Counted from the first letter of the stretch, positions 35,492 to 44,469 are shown. The stretch: 64,000 bases of DNA from an uncultured Tateyamaria sp. (GCF_947497045.1 NZ_CANMEU010000004.1:124001-188000), one strand, 5' to 3'. Program-made: numbers and translations. Notes: a model not told the origin generated them from the sequence alone.

Positions 35492-36058
35492 CGGTGTTCT
35501 CCTACATCGCAGACACGCATGAAACCGCGCGGCAGCGGGAAATTCGTATTGAGCGCCGCTTGTACCCGGACCGCACCCCGAGTCAACCCTCGTCTGACGG
35601 GTTTGCGAACCCGGTGGCTGAATTCCGGTATCGGCCTGTTGTGATCTGCCCCGTCAACCAACCAGCGACCAGCCCATCACCACGGTTGTAACAATCCCGC
35701 ACGCATAAATCGGCAGGTGTGCCGCCCGGCTCTGGTTCCGTCGACATGTTCTTTTCCAGCTTCTCTCAACCGGGGCCGTCGTAGCCAATCGAACATGCCG
35801 GCAGCATGATGGTGAGCACGGCTTGCGAACTTGAGCGGACGGATGTGGCCATTCCCGCTCTGGTCACGGCCCGGCGCGCCTGTTGACGTGCAATGTTCCA
35901 CGACACTCTTGCGTGGACGGTGTTCGGGACGCTGACACCCGTGCGTACTTTTTCGGATGAGGTCATTGCGGGACGTGTTCAATCATCTGAAGCCAACCGC
36001 AGACAAGGCTTGCAGCCCCATGGAGAGATCGTCCGCCGGACCGTCAAAGGCTGGTAGA
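35492..36058. other. 567-base gap between rpmG and rnpB
   Basis: This holds the rpmG promoter (minus strand) and the region downstream of RNase P RNA. I see no supported gene. A 54-codon plus-strand frame (35893-36057, MFHDTLAWTVFG start) ends two bases before rnpB but has no Shine-Dalgarno. A CGGGTT-TGCG-AACCCG hairpin lies near 35599. Composition is mixed, and degraded coding sequence is possible. Confidence 0.5.
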
Positions 36059-36450
36059 TGCGCGGAGGGGCTATAAGCCGGATTCTGTCATAGGCGGGTT
36101 GCCCCGCCCGAGATGACCATTCCTCTTGGGATGATGTTGCCATCACCCCTCTAGCTGCCAACCCGGACCTGCTGGGGCAAAGGCAGCCCCGTTGCCTGCG
36201 CAACACGCGGTCCCTATTTGGCATTGCTCCCGGTGGGGCTTGCCATGCCGCCCCGGTTGCCCGGCGCGCGGTGGGCTCTTACCCCACCGTTTCACCCTTA
36301 CCCCAGCGTCCGCAAGCGGGCGCGAGGGCGGTTTCTTTTCTGTGGCGCTGTCCGTCGGGTTGCCCCGCCCGGGTGTTACCCGGCACCGTTGCCTTTTGGA
36401 GTCCGGACTTTCCTCGACGTTGCCGCCGCGGCCATCCACCCCTCCGCGCA
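36059..36450 (-). ncRNA. rnpB: RNase P RNA (class A)
   Basis: This is the catalytic RNA that trims tRNA 5' ends. The P4 strand GAGGAAAGTCCGGACTCC is at 36398-36415 (minus strand), and the complementary 3' block ACAGAATCCGGCTTATAG lies at about 36071-36090. The ends pair as P1: TGCGCGGAGGGG at 36439-36450 with CCCCTCCGCGCA at 36059-36070. The length, about 392 nt, and the internal AGGGACCGCG and GAGGAATGG blocks are typical of alphaproteobacteria. Small ORFs here are spurious. Confidence 0.96.
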
Positions 36451-36510
36451 GCTGCGCCTTACGCGGTGGAAGCGTTGCGCGTCAATGGCCCGTCTGCGCT
36501 TGTGGAGGGT

Positions 36511-36550
36511 CAGGGTGCCTCCGGCGGCGGTATTTCTGGTCAAAAGAAGC
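36511..36550 (-). repeat. GC-rich intergenic repeat, copy D (partial, inverted)
   Basis: On the minus strand it reads TTCTTTTGACCAGAAATACC followed by a GCCGCCGG stretch, matching the left half of copies at 13307, 15382 and 24258. It lies between the amidase stop and the RNase P RNA 5' end. The second half is missing or diverged. Confidence 0.55.
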
Positions 36551-37204
36551 CTAAAAGGAGTGGCTGATGGCCATGTCCTCGGCACAAAGTGGGCCGGAGC
36601 CTTGGGGACGGTGGCGCAGGCGAACGGCGTTCAGCAGATCCATGTCCAGCGCATCGGCGGTGTAGCCGAGCGATTTTGCCTGTGCGCGAAACTGGTCCCA
36701 GTCCGGCGCGCGGACCTCTCGTGATCGGGGGGTGGGTGCCGCAAGCCTCTGACGCGCAAGCCGGTCCCAGTCGAACCACGGCCCCGGATCAAGCTTGCGC
36801 CCCGGTGCCATATCCGAATGGCCGATCACGTGATCCGGCGGGATATCCCACGCGCGCAGCATCGGCTTCAGCAGCGTCTCAAGGCTGTGCATCAGCGCCT
36901 CGGGAAAGGGCCCCTGCCCGTCATTGTCGAGTTCAATTCCGATCGAGCGGGAGTTCATATCATCAAGCCCGCGCCATTCCCCCGCCCCTGCGTGCCAGGC
37001 CCGTGCGCCCTCGCCCACCAGCTGCGTAATCGCCCCCGTCTTGCAAATCACATAATGCGCTGAGACTTCACAAGCCGGATCGCTCAGCCGTTCAATCGCG
37101 GCTTGTGCCGATCCCATCGCCGTATAGTGCAGCACCACAAAGCGCGGCGTCAGCGCGTCACGTCGCGGTCCGCAATTGGGGGATGGGTGTTGGTGGAGTG
37201 CCAC
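36551..37204 (-). CDS. N-acetylmuramoyl-L-alanine amidase (AmpD/amidase_2 family)
   Basis: This is a 217-residue zinc amidase that cuts the muramoyl-alanine bond of peptidoglycan or its recycled fragments. Zinc ligands are visible in VVLHYTAM, AWHAGAGEWRG and VIGHSDMAPGRKLDPG; SIGIELDNDG is the amidase_2 core. A C-terminal region (residues about 165-215) resembles a short peptidoglycan-binding module. I chose GTG 37204, giving VALHQHPSPNCGPRRD, the usual N-terminus, five bases after the upstream stop. The longer ATG start at 37249 would overlap that gene. No signal peptide, so cytosolic recycling is likely. Confidence 0.88.
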   Translation of the reverse strand: MALHQHPSPNCGPRRDALTPRFVVLHYTAMGSAQAAIERLSDPACEVSAHYVICKTGAITQLVGEGARAWHAGAGEWRGLDDMNSRSIGIELDNDGQGPFPEALMHSLETLLKPMLRAWDIPPDHVIGHSDMAPGRKLDPGPWFDWDRLARQRLAAPTPRSREVRAPDWDQFRAQAKSLGYTADALDMDLLNAVRLRHRPQGSGPLCAEDMAISHSF

Positions 37205-37209
37205 CCGTA

Positions 37210-38022
37210 TCAGCCACCAGAGGCGCGCCGGAACGGGGCGGGGTCCCATGCACAGGCATAGCCATCCCCATCAGGGTCGATGCCACGCCGGTCGCGCGCG
37301 GGGCCACCACGGGCGAGAAAGTCGATCTGCGCCTCATCGGCCGAATTATAGGTCGCACAGTTGCGTTGGGCCTTGGCCGCACTGCTGCCAAAGCGGCGGT
37401 GCACTTTCGTCCCCTTGGGGTGGCGCGTCTGCAAGGCGTATTGCACCACATTGGGCTGATCCGTGCCCGTGCGCGACGGAAGTGCCGTGGGCTGGACCAC
37501 CTCATATTGCTGCCGATTGGCCGCGATACGTGCCGCATCGCTTTCGATGGATTCGCGTGACGCAACCGCATCAAAATTGTTCTCGTCCGATATACCGGGA
37601 TTGTTCAGCAAGACGGGTGCCGCATTGGAGGGGCTTGCATTCACCACCCCCTGCCCGGAGTTGTTGCGCGCCGCCGAGGCGTCGTTTTGGGCCGCGATCT
37701 GGGCCAGTTCGGCATCGAGCCCGCCCGGGTCACTGACCGCGCGGGCTGTGCTGCGTGGTTGTGCGGCTGTCCCATTCGCGCTCGTGCGGACGGGTGGCAA
37801 CGTTTCTGCCCCAACACGTGGCGTTGCAGGCAGGGGCGTTTGCCCCGCTGTGCGGCGCAGCTCTGCATCACGGGCTTCGCGAGCGGTCAACGTGCTTGGA
37901 TTGTCGAACCCAACGCCCCGCCCCGGATCACCCACACCCGCCCCGCTTTCAGGCAAGATGGGCTGGCATGCGGTCGCCGCAAGGCACGCGCCCGCCATCA
38001 GGAATTTACGAAAAACTGTCAT
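37210..38022 (-). CDS. lipoprotein with C-terminal Excalibur calcium-binding domain
   Basis: This is a 270-residue predicted lipoprotein: signal peptide FLMAGACLAATAC with the lipobox cysteine, then a long low-complexity Ser/Ala/Asn-rich region, ending in an Excalibur domain (RNCATYNSADEAQIDFLARGG; DPDGDGYACAWDP). The DxDxDG loop should bind calcium. It would be anchored in the envelope facing the periplasm. ATG 38022 starts the signal peptide. It is followed after 5 bases by the amidase gene, which suggests a link to the cell wall. Confidence 0.85.
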   Translation of the reverse strand: MTVFRKFLMAGACLAATACQPILPESGAGVGDPGRGVGFDNPSTLTAREARDAELRRTAGQTPLPATPRVGAETLPPVRTSANGTAAQPRSTARAVSDPGGLDAELAQIAAQNDASAARNNSGQGVVNASPSNAAPVLLNNPGISDENNFDAVASRESIESDAARIAANRQQYEVVQPTALPSRTGTDQPNVVQYALQTRHPKGTKVHRRFGSSAAKAQRNCATYNSADEAQIDFLARGGPARDRRGIDPDGDGYACAWDPAPFRRASGG

Positions 38023-38057
38023 CTGCTCAACCCTGTTTGGGTGTTGTTTGCGTCGGT

Positions 38058-39536
38058 TTACCACCATTTCTGCGGCTTGGCCACAAACCCGGCGCGGGCC
38101 TCAAGAGCGTAAGCGGTGTTCAGCAAATCGCCCTCTTCCCAAGGCCGCCCGATCAGTTGCAGCCCCAGGGGCAATCCGTTGGCGTCCAGCCCCGCAGGCA
38201 CGGCGATGCCCGGCAATCCGGCCATGTTGACCGTCACGGTAAACACATCGTTAAGGTACATCTGCACCGGATCATCCGACGCCTCTCCCAACCCGAAGGC
38301 CGCCGAGGGCGTCGCAGGCGTCAGGATCGCATCGACCCCTTGGGCAAACACATCCTCAAAGTCCTTCTTGATCAGTGTGCGCACCTTGCGCGCCCGGTTG
38401 TAATAAGCGTCATAAAACCCGGCAGAGAGCACATAGGTCCCGATCATCACCCGGCGCTGCACTTCGGCCCCGAACCCTTCGGCGCGGGTCTTTTCGTACA
38501 TCTCGGTAATGCCGTCGCCTTGCGTCAATGTGGCGCGGTGCCCATAGCGCACGCCGTCATAGCGGGCGAGATTGCTCGACGCCTCGGCCGGGGCGATCAC
38601 GTAATAGGCAGGCAGCGCGTATTTTGTGTGGGGCAGCGAGATATCGACAATCTCGGCCCCTGCATCGGCCAGCATTTCGCGGCCCTGCGTCCAGAGTGCC
38701 TCGATCTCTTCCGGCATCCCGTCCATGCGGTATTCACGCGGGATGCCGATTTTCTTGCCCTTGATATCGCCTGTCAGTGCCGCCTCAAAGTTGGGCACGG
38801 CCAGATCGGCCGAGGTTGAATCCTTGGGGTCATGCCCGCACATCGCCTCAAGCATGATGGCCGCATCGCGCACGGATTTGGTCATTGGCCCGGCCTGGTC
38901 AAGAGAGGACGCAAAGGCCACAACGCCCCACCGTGAACAGCGCCCGTAGGTCGGCTTGATCCCCGTGATGCCGACAAATGCGGCGGGCTGTCGGATCGAC
39001 CCGCCCGTGTCGGTGCCCGTCGCGGCCAGACACAAATCGGCGGCCACAGCAGAGGCGGACCCGCCCGAAGAGCCGCCGGGTGTCAGCTTGCGCTCATCCA
39101 CCTTCCACGGGTTCACCGCATTGCCATAGACGGAGGTTTCGTTGGACGAACCCATGGCGAATTCGTCCATGTTCAGCTTGCCCAGCATCACGGCACCAGA
39201 GGAGAACAACTGCTGCGTGATCGTGCTTTCGTATTCGGGCAGGAAGCCTTCAAGGATACGCGACCCGGCTTGGGATGGCACGCCCTTGGTGCAAAACAGA
39301 TCCTTGATCCCGATGGGCAGGCCGCACATGGCCGGGGCGTCGCCCGCCTTGATGCGGGCATCGGCGGCTCGGGCTTGGGCGCGCGCAATGTCAGGCGTGT
39401 TGTGGACAAAGGCGTTGAGCGTGCCCGCACCCTCGATTTCCGTCAGGCACGCGTCGGTCAACTCGACACTTGTGACGTCACCCTTGCGCAGCGCATCGCG
39501 CGCCTCGGCCAGACCCAATGTGTTCAGCGCAGTCAT
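38058..39536 (-). CDS. gatA: Asp-tRNA(Asn)/Glu-tRNA(Gln) amidotransferase subunit A
   Basis: This is a 492-residue glutaminase/amidase subunit of GatCAB, which amidates mischarged Glu-tRNA(Gln) or Asp-tRNA(Asn). The Ser-cisSer-Lys triad is visible in [29 protein letters not shown] and [16 protein letters not shown]. Its ATG overlaps the gatC stop (TAATG), so the subunits are coupled. gatB is not in the window, as is common in this order. Confidence 0.98.
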   Translation of the reverse strand: MTALNTLGLAEARDALRKGDVTSVELTDACLTEIEGAGTLNAFVHNTPDIARAQARAADARIKAGDAPAMCGLPIGIKDLFCTKGVPSQAGSRILEGFLPEYESTITQQLFSSGAVMLGKLNMDEFAMGSSNETSVYGNAVNPWKVDERKLTPGGSSGGSASAVAADLCLAATGTDTGGSIRQPAAFVGITGIKPTYGRCSRWGVVAFASSLDQAGPMTKSVRDAAIMLEAMCGHDPKDSTSADLAVPNFEAALTGDIKGKKIGIPREYRMDGMPEEIEALWTQGREMLADAGAEIVDISLPHTKYALPAYYVIAPAEASSNLARYDGVRYGHRATLTQGDGITEMYEKTRAEGFGAEVQRRVMIGTYVLSAGFYDAYYNRARKVRTLIKKDFEDVFAQGVDAILTPATPSAAFGLGEASDDPVQMYLNDVFTVTVNMAGLPGIAVPAGLDANGLPLGLQLIGRPWEEGDLLNTAYALEARAGFVAKPQKWW

Positions 39537-39823
39537 TATTCCACCACCTTCGGCACGGCAAAAAATCCTTCACGCGCGTCCGGCGCATTGGCAAGAACGC
39601 GCTCTTGTTGCGCCCCGTCCGTCACCTCATCCACGCGGCGTTTGAGGCGCTGCGGTGTTACAGAGGTCATCGGTTCGACCCCATCCACATCCACCTCGCT
39701 CAGTTGTTCGATAAAGCCGAGGATGGTGTTGAATTCAGCCGCTAGAGCGGGCAGATGCTCCGGCTCGACCTTGATCCGGGCCAGTTTCGCCACGCGCGCG
39801 GCTGTGTTTTCGTCGATGGACAT
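39536..39823 (-). CDS. gatC: Asp-tRNA(Asn)/Glu-tRNA(Gln) amidotransferase subunit C
   Basis: This is a 95-residue subunit that wraps around and stabilises GatA/GatB. The family start [21 protein letters not shown] and [23 protein letters not shown] are both present. It is upstream of and overlapping gatA. It is divergent from the VOC gene, with a perfect 10-bp inverted repeat in the shared promoter region. Confidence 0.96.
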   Translation of the reverse strand: MSIDENTAARVAKLARIKVEPEHLPALAAEFNTILGFIEQLSEVDVDGVEPMTSVTPQRLKRRVDEVTDGAQQERVLANAPDAREGFFAVPKVVE

Positions 39824-39906
39824 GAAAACCCTCGGTGTTGTGTCTGGGATGGGCTTTAGCGCGGGCGTGATGCGCCTTCAAGCCTGTGCCCTTGCCCCAT
39901 CACATC

Positions 39907-39930
39907 CTTTGGCGCAGATTTGCGCCAAAG
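39907..39930. promoter_or_regulatory. 24-bp perfect inverted repeat between gatC and the VOC gene
   Basis: CTTTGGCGCA-GATT-TGCGCCAAAG has perfect 10-bp arms and ends just before the GAGGGGG Shine-Dalgarno of the VOC gene (start 39942). It may be an operator or a 5' leader hairpin that hides the ribosome site. There is no T-run, so it is not a terminator. Confidence 0.5.
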
Positions 39931-39941
39931 AGGGGGCGAAA

Positions 39942-40352
39942 ATGACGCTGAAGCTGCACCATGTGAACCTTGTGACAGACGATGTGGGCCGGCTGGATGC
40001 GTTTTACCGGGATGTGCTCGGCCTTGCCTCAGAAACCGATGGGCTGCCCAAGCTGGAAAAGAACAAGGGATATGCAGGCGACGTGGCCTTTGTCACCGAT
40101 GGCACGATCCAGACCCATCTGGCCCAAAAGGACCCGCTGGCCGGCTTCAATGCGGGTCAGTTGGTGAACCCCGTCAGTCATGGGCATATCGCCTATCGCA
40201 CCGACGATCTGCCCGCCTTCAAGGCCCGGCTTGAGGCCCACGGCGTGCCGTATGCCGATTGGGGCAACCGGGCGGTGGCCGGATGGGACCAGATCTTTTT
40301 CTACGACCCGGATGGCAATGTGATCGAGGTGCATCAGATGGCCGACACATAA
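39942..40352 (+). CDS. VOC (glyoxalase/bleomycin-resistance) superfamily protein
   Basis: This is a 136-residue protein of two beta-alpha-beta-beta-beta modules. Putative metal residues are H7 region KLHHVNLVTDD, SHGHIAYRTDD and DPDGNVIEVHQ. Alternatives include glyoxalase, fosfomycin-type or dioxygenase roles, and the sequence does not decide. ATG 39942 follows GAGGGGGCGAAA. Its last 19 bases overlap the 3' end of the convergent ceramidase gene. Confidence 0.85.
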   Translation: MTLKLHHVNLVTDDVGRLDAFYRDVLGLASETDGLPKLEKNKGYAGDVAFVTDGTIQTHLAQKDPLAGFNAGQLVNPVSHGHIAYRTDDLPAFKARLEAHGVPYADWGNRAVAGWDQIFFYDPDGNVIEVHQMADT

Positions 40353-40975
40353 CGGCGATAAACCTCGATCATCCAGCCCAGCATGATGCCATTCAGGATA
40401 TGCCACAGGAAATGGGTGCCATGCGGGATGTGCACACAAGATGCCTCATCAATGGATCGCGCCGTAAGCGAGGCAAACAGGATCGCCGCACCGATCACGA
40501 AACCACGCGCCACAATCGGGGCCCGCCGCCGCAGCAAAGCGGCGTAGATCAGGATCAACACCGGGACCGCAACATACCCTGCCGAGACGCCGAGCACGGG
40601 CACCATTTGCCACACAGGCACCGTTAGGATCGCATAGGGGATGAACGCCGCCGTCCCCAATGCCGCCACCCACGGGCGCATCCCCCACACATCGCGGTTG
40701 ATCGCAAACAGATAGACAAGGATGAACACCACAATAGGCGTGGTGTCGGCGATGGCTGCCCACACTTGCGCATGGGTGTGAAGCAGATAGCTACCCAGCC
40801 CGATCAACCCCAAAATCACCGACAACGCGCGCGCCAGCGGCACACCCGCGCTGCGCCGCCACATGATCACGGCGGCAATGACAAAGGCCGCATTGGTCAC
40901 CGCATTGACCGGCTCGGCCCAGTATTCCGGCCCCATCCGCTCGCAATAACCATCAATTTCGCGCAACAACTCCAA
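40334..40975 (-). CDS. ceramidase-domain (CREST) membrane protein
   Basis: This is a 213-residue protein with about seven hydrophobic helices. The zinc-hydrolase motifs of alkaline ceramidases/CREST proteins appear as YCERMGPEYWAEPVNAVTN, SYLLHTHAQVWAAIADTTPI and GTHFLWHILNG. The first ligand group (E, H, D) and the last two histidines are in place. Substrate is unknown; a role in sphingolipid or other amide lipid hydrolysis is inferred. Convergent with the VOC gene, with a 19-base overlap. Confidence 0.85.
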   Translation of the reverse strand: MELLREIDGYCERMGPEYWAEPVNAVTNAAFVIAAVIMWRRSAGVPLARALSVILGLIGLGSYLLHTHAQVWAAIADTTPIVVFILVYLFAINRDVWGMRPWVAALGTAAFIPYAILTVPVWQMVPVLGVSAGYVAVPVLILIYAALLRRRAPIVARGFVIGAAILFASLTARSIDEASCVHIPHGTHFLWHILNGIMLGWMIEVYRRYVSAI

Positions 40976-41038
40976 GTGCCCACTTGCCTTTCATTGTTCC
41001 CCAAATATGCATATCCGCAGGCTCAACGAGTCCCACCC

Positions 41039-41485
41039 CTACCGGCGCGCAGCAAAAAACGCGCGCAATATCTCCTCTGCCTCGCGCGCCCCGATGCCAT
41101 CATAAATCTCGGGTACATGATGGGCCTGAGGATGGACAAACACCCGCGCGCCTTGGGCAACACCGCCTGATTTCGGATCGGATGCGCCATAATAGAGCCG
41201 CGCCACGCGCGCCCCCGCAATGGCCGCTGCACACATCGCGCAAGGCTCAAGGGTGACGTAAAGATCGCAGCCCACCAAACGCTCCGAGCCAAGCGCGGCG
41301 CAAGCGGCGCGGATCGCCAGCAGTTCGGCATGGGCGGTGGGATCGCTGAGTTCTCGGGTCCGGTTCCCGGCCTTGGCCAGCACCTCGCCCTCGCGCACCA
41401 CCACCGCGCCCACCGGGACTTCGCCGCGCGCATCCGCTGCGCGCGCCTCGGCCAGGGCGATATCCATGAATGATCGAAACTCCAT
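41039..41485 (-). CDS. tadA: tRNA adenosine(34) deaminase
   Basis: This is a 148-residue zinc deaminase making inosine at the wobble position of tRNA-Arg(ACG). The active site HAE lies in TAHAELLAIR and the zinc cysteines in TLEPCAMCAAAI. MDIALAEARAADARGEVPVGAVVV is the usual N-terminus. ATG 41485 starts the conserved region; the long upstream extension of this frame is an rluB shadow. Divergent from rluB. Confidence 0.95.
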   Translation of the reverse strand: MEFRSFMDIALAEARAADARGEVPVGAVVVREGEVLAKAGNRTRELSDPTAHAELLAIRAACAALGSERLVGCDLYVTLEPCAMCAAAIAGARVARLYYGASDPKSGGVAQGARVFVHPQAHHVPEIYDGIGAREAEEILRAFFAARR

Positions 41486-41548
41486 CTGTTGTCCCTGCCA
41501 TGCCCCTTGCCCCTTTCGCAAGTGAGGGAGGCGCGCTAAAGCGAGGCC

Positions 41549-42430
41549 ATGGACAAAGAACCCCCAAAAGGCAGTCGCATCGCCAAGGTGCTGGCACGTG
41601 CAGGCATCGCCAGTCGGCGCGGTGCCGAAGAGATCATCGCCGCAGGTCGCGTCAGCGTGAACGGCAAGCAGATCGACAGCCCCGCGCTGAACGTCACGGA
41701 TCGCGACCAGATCACGGTGGACGGCAAACCGCTGGCCGAGCCCGAACCCGAGCGGTTGTGGCTTTATCACAAGCCGATTGGGCTCGTGACGTCGGATGCG
41801 GACGAAAAGGGGCGGCGCACGATCTATGACGCGTTGCCCGAGGACATGCCGCGCGTGATGTCGGTCGGACGGCTCGACATCAATTCCGAAGGGTTGTTGC
41901 TGCTGACCAATGATGGCGGGATCAAGCGCAAGCTGGAATTGCCCTCGACCGGGTGGATGCGCCGGTACCGCGTGCGCATCAACGGGCGGCCCACCGATGA
42001 CAGCCTTGAGCCGCTGCGCAGGGGCGTCACGGTTGACGGCGAGCGGTTTCAGCCGATGCAAATCACGCTGGACCGCCAGCAAGGCGCAAATGCGTGGCTG
42101 ACCGTGGGTCTGCGCGAGGGCAAGAACCGCGAAATTCGCCGCGCCATGGAGAGCATCGGGCTGGTGGTCAATCGGCTGATCCGCATCAGCTATGGCCCCT
42201 TCCAGCTTGGGGATCTGAAACCCGGTGCCATCGAAGAAGTCCGCCGCCGCATTCTGCGCGATCAGGTGGGGCTGGACACGGACGAGGACAATGTGGGCAC
42301 CGCACGCAAGACCCCAAAGGTCAGCCGTGGGCCGCGCAAGCCGATTTCGAAACCAAGCGCGCCACGCCCCGGCCCCCAGGCCCGCGCCAAGGCAGCACAG
42401 GCCAAAGCGCGCACGCGCAAACCCAAATAG
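41549..42430 (+). CDS. rluB: 23S rRNA pseudouridine synthase (RluB/RsuA family)
   Basis: This is a 293-residue enzyme. An N-terminal S4 RNA-binding domain (RIAKVLARAGIASRRGAEEI) is followed by the synthase domain with catalytic aspartate in GRLDINSEGLLLLTNDG and GKNREIRRAMESIG. A basic C-terminal tail of about 50 residues rich in K, R, P and A is common in this order. RluB modifies helix 80 of 23S rRNA; the small-subunit enzyme RsuA is the main alternative. Confidence 0.92.
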   Translation: MDKEPPKGSRIAKVLARAGIASRRGAEEIIAAGRVSVNGKQIDSPALNVTDRDQITVDGKPLAEPEPERLWLYHKPIGLVTSDADEKGRRTIYDALPEDMPRVMSVGRLDINSEGLLLLTNDGGIKRKLELPSTGWMRRYRVRINGRPTDDSLEPLRRGVTVDGERFQPMQITLDRQQGANAWLTVGLREGKNREIRRAMESIGLVVNRLIRISYGPFQLGDLKPGAIEEVRRRILRDQVGLDTDEDNVGTARKTPKVSRGPRKPISKPSAPRPGPQARAKAAQAKARTRKPK

Positions 42431-42568
42431 GCACCACAGGCCCGCCCGCCAAATACAGCGTGTGCCCAGATCTGCGCGCGCGGTGCGACATTTCCCCTTG
42501 TTCTCGCCGCCTCAAGTCTAAATCCTTGGGACAGAACCAAAAACATCGCGCAATGACGTAACGGGGAC

Positions 42569-43405
42569 ATGACTATGGCCGACCTTCTGACGATTGAAAA
42601 TCTGGGCAACCTGGTGATGCTGTGCTTTTTGCAGGCCGTGCTGGGCTTTGACAATCTGCTCTATATTTCCATCGAAAGTCAGCGCGCACCGGTCGCCCAA
42701 CAGGCGGCCGTGCGGCGGTGGGGGATCATTCTGGCCGTTGTTTTGCGGGTCATTCTGCTGTTCACGATGATCCAGCTGATCGATGCAATGGCCGAACCCT
42801 TCGCCATCCTGAATTGGGAAGGTGTCATCACCGGCGGGGTCAATTTTGCCACCTGCGTGTTCGTCTTTGGTGGTATTTTCATCATGTACACAGCCGTCAA
42901 GGAAATCGGGCACATGCTGACGGTCCATGATCTGAGTACGGATGTTGCGGCGAAATCAGGCAAGTCCGCCACCCAGGTGGTGATGCTGATCGTGCTGATG
43001 AACCTGATCTTTTCCTTTGATTCCGTGCTGTCAGCGCTGGCCATCACGGATGTCTTCATCATTCTGGCCACAGCCATTCTGCTGTCGGGGCTGGCGATGC
43101 TGGTGCTGGCGGACGGGGTCACGCGCTTTCTGGAAAAGAACCGGATGTACGAAGTGCTGGGCCTGTTCATCCTGCTGATCGTGGGCGTCGTTCTTTTGGG
43201 CGAGGCCGGACAGGCGGCGGCGCACGCAATGCATGATGACAGCCTTGCCTTGCGCATCTTCGGTTACGAGGTGATCCCGATGTCCAAGACGACCTTCTAC
43301 TTCTCGGTCCTCGTGCTGGTTGCGGTTGAGGTCATTCAATCGGGTTATACCCGCAAACTGAACGCCGAGCGGCGCACGGGTGCGCGCCCCGGCGCACACC
43401 ACTAG
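42569..43405 (+). CDS. TerC-family integral membrane protein
   Basis: This is a 278-residue protein with seven or eight helices and the paired acidic motifs GFDNLLYI and SFDSVLSALAITD typical of TerC, a family tied to tellurite and metal-stress resistance and to metal export to secreted enzymes. An in-frame ATG at 42575 is an alternative start. It is the first gene of a co-directional run with XpaC and TelA homologues, which supports a toxic-anion or envelope-stress role. Confidence 0.9.
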   Translation: MTMADLLTIENLGNLVMLCFLQAVLGFDNLLYISIESQRAPVAQQAAVRRWGIILAVVLRVILLFTMIQLIDAMAEPFAILNWEGVITGGVNFATCVFVFGGIFIMYTAVKEIGHMLTVHDLSTDVAAKSGKSATQVVMLIVLMNLIFSFDSVLSALAITDVFIILATAILLSGLAMLVLADGVTRFLEKNRMYEVLGLFILLIVGVVLLGEAGQAAAHAMHDDSLALRIFGYEVIPMSKTTFYFSVLVLVAVEVIQSGYTRKLNAERRTGARPGAHH

Positions 43406-43452
43406 TGCTGCATCTGCAAAACGATTATATATCGGGTATCGGAGTAAGGGGC

Positions 43453-43545
43453 ATGATGGAAACGACGGGCTTTCAAAAGATCGCATATGCGGTGCTTATC
43501 GCGCTGATGTTTGGCGTGACGACCGGCGTGTTGGGGGGGCTATAA
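43453..43545 (+). CDS. 30-residue single-helix membrane peptide
   Basis: ATG 43453 follows GGAGTAAGGGGC. The peptide is MMETTGFQKIAYAVLIALMF then GVTTGVLGGL, one transmembrane segment with a short charged N-terminus. It ends five bases before the XpaC-like start and lies between TerC and XpaC, so it is probably translated with them. I know no family for it. It is too short for standard gene finding and may be a small subunit of the membrane module. Confidence 0.6.
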   Translation: MMETTGFQKIAYAVLIALMFGVTTGVLGGL

Positions 43546-43549
43546 CCCA

Positions 43550-44446
43550 ATGGCGCAACGCTTTGGCGGCAAATACAGCCCCGATGGGGTCAAGGGAGAC
43601 ACGCCTGAGCGCCCCGCCTTTCGCGGTGCGACGGTTGATCCCGTTGGCGCGCGGTCAAACCTGCTGTTTCTGCCGGCCATTCCGATGGTGTTTCTGGCCC
43701 TGAACGATGGGGCCTTTGGGCTGATGATCGCACTGATCTCTGCCGCTGTTCTGACCCTGGCGGCATGGCTTTTGCGCGGTGGCTTGCTGGCTGAGGCAGC
43801 GTATCATGCACGCAAGATCGCCAAACGCCCCGCCATTCCACGCAAGCTGTTTTCGTCCGTTCTGACAGGGGTTGGCATTGCCTTTGCCGCCTATCGCTCG
43901 GAACCCGGACTTGTTGCCCCGATCCTTTACGGGATCGCAGCGGGCGGGTTGCACATGGCCGCATTCGGGCTGGACCCGATGCGCGACAAGGGGATGGAGG
44001 GGATCGACACCTTCCAACAAGACCGCGTCGCACGGGTAGTGGACGAGGCTGACGCGTATCTCGCCGCCATGACCGACGCACTCAAACGCGCACAGGACCG
44101 CAAGATGGAGGTCAAGTTCGAGACCTTCAAGTCAGTGGCACGCGACCTGATCCGCACGGTCGAAGAAGATCCGCGTGATCTGACGGCTGCGCGCAAATAT
44201 CTGGGCGTCTATTTGATGGGCGCGCGCGATGCGACAATCAAGTTTGCAGATATTTACGCGCGCACTCAGGACGCGCAGGCCCGGGCAGATTACAGCGCGT
44301 TACTGGATGATCTGGGCGAGAACTTTTCGGCCCGCACCCGCAAGCTGCTGATCGAGGATCGCAGCGACCTCAACATCGAAATCGACGTGCTGCGCGACCG
44401 CTTGCAGCGCGAAGGGGTGCGTATCGCCCCCGAACAAGACACATAG
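43550..44446 (+). CDS. XpaC-like (5-bromo-4-chloroindolyl phosphate hydrolysis) protein
   Basis: This is a 298-residue protein. Two or three N-terminal hydrophobic helices (LLFLPAIPMVFLALNDGAFG; MIALISAAVLTLAAWLLRGG) are followed by a long helical cytoplasmic domain (DRVARVVDEADAYLAAMTDA). Family members are almost always next to telA, as here, with 23 bases between. The phosphatase name comes from an old assay and is doubtful; the real role is unknown. It acts at the inner membrane. Confidence 0.85.
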   Translation: MAQRFGGKYSPDGVKGDTPERPAFRGATVDPVGARSNLLFLPAIPMVFLALNDGAFGLMIALISAAVLTLAAWLLRGGLLAEAAYHARKIAKRPAIPRKLFSSVLTGVGIAFAAYRSEPGLVAPILYGIAAGGLHMAAFGLDPMRDKGMEGIDTFQQDRVARVVDEADAYLAAMTDALKRAQDRKMEVKFETFKSVARDLIRTVEEDPRDLTAARKYLGVYLMGARDATIKFADIYARTQDAQARADYSALLDDLGENFSARTRKLLIEDRSDLNIEIDVLRDRLQREGVRIAPEQDT

Positions 44447-44469
44447 ATAACAATAAGGTAGCCAAACCC

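Noticed and set aside
35590-35660. Possible tRNA (GGTTCGCAAACC on the minus strand)
   Set aside because: The T-arm-like hairpin has no matching acceptor, D or anticodon arms around it.
35893-36057. 54-codon plus-strand frame ending two bases before rnpB
   Set aside because: The amino-acid composition looks protein-like, but there is no ribosome site or known relative, and an overlapping minus frame looks equally good.
36143-36567. Several ORFs of 69-168 codons
   Set aside because: They lie inside or across RNase P RNA, which is supported by its conserved P4 and P1 pairing.
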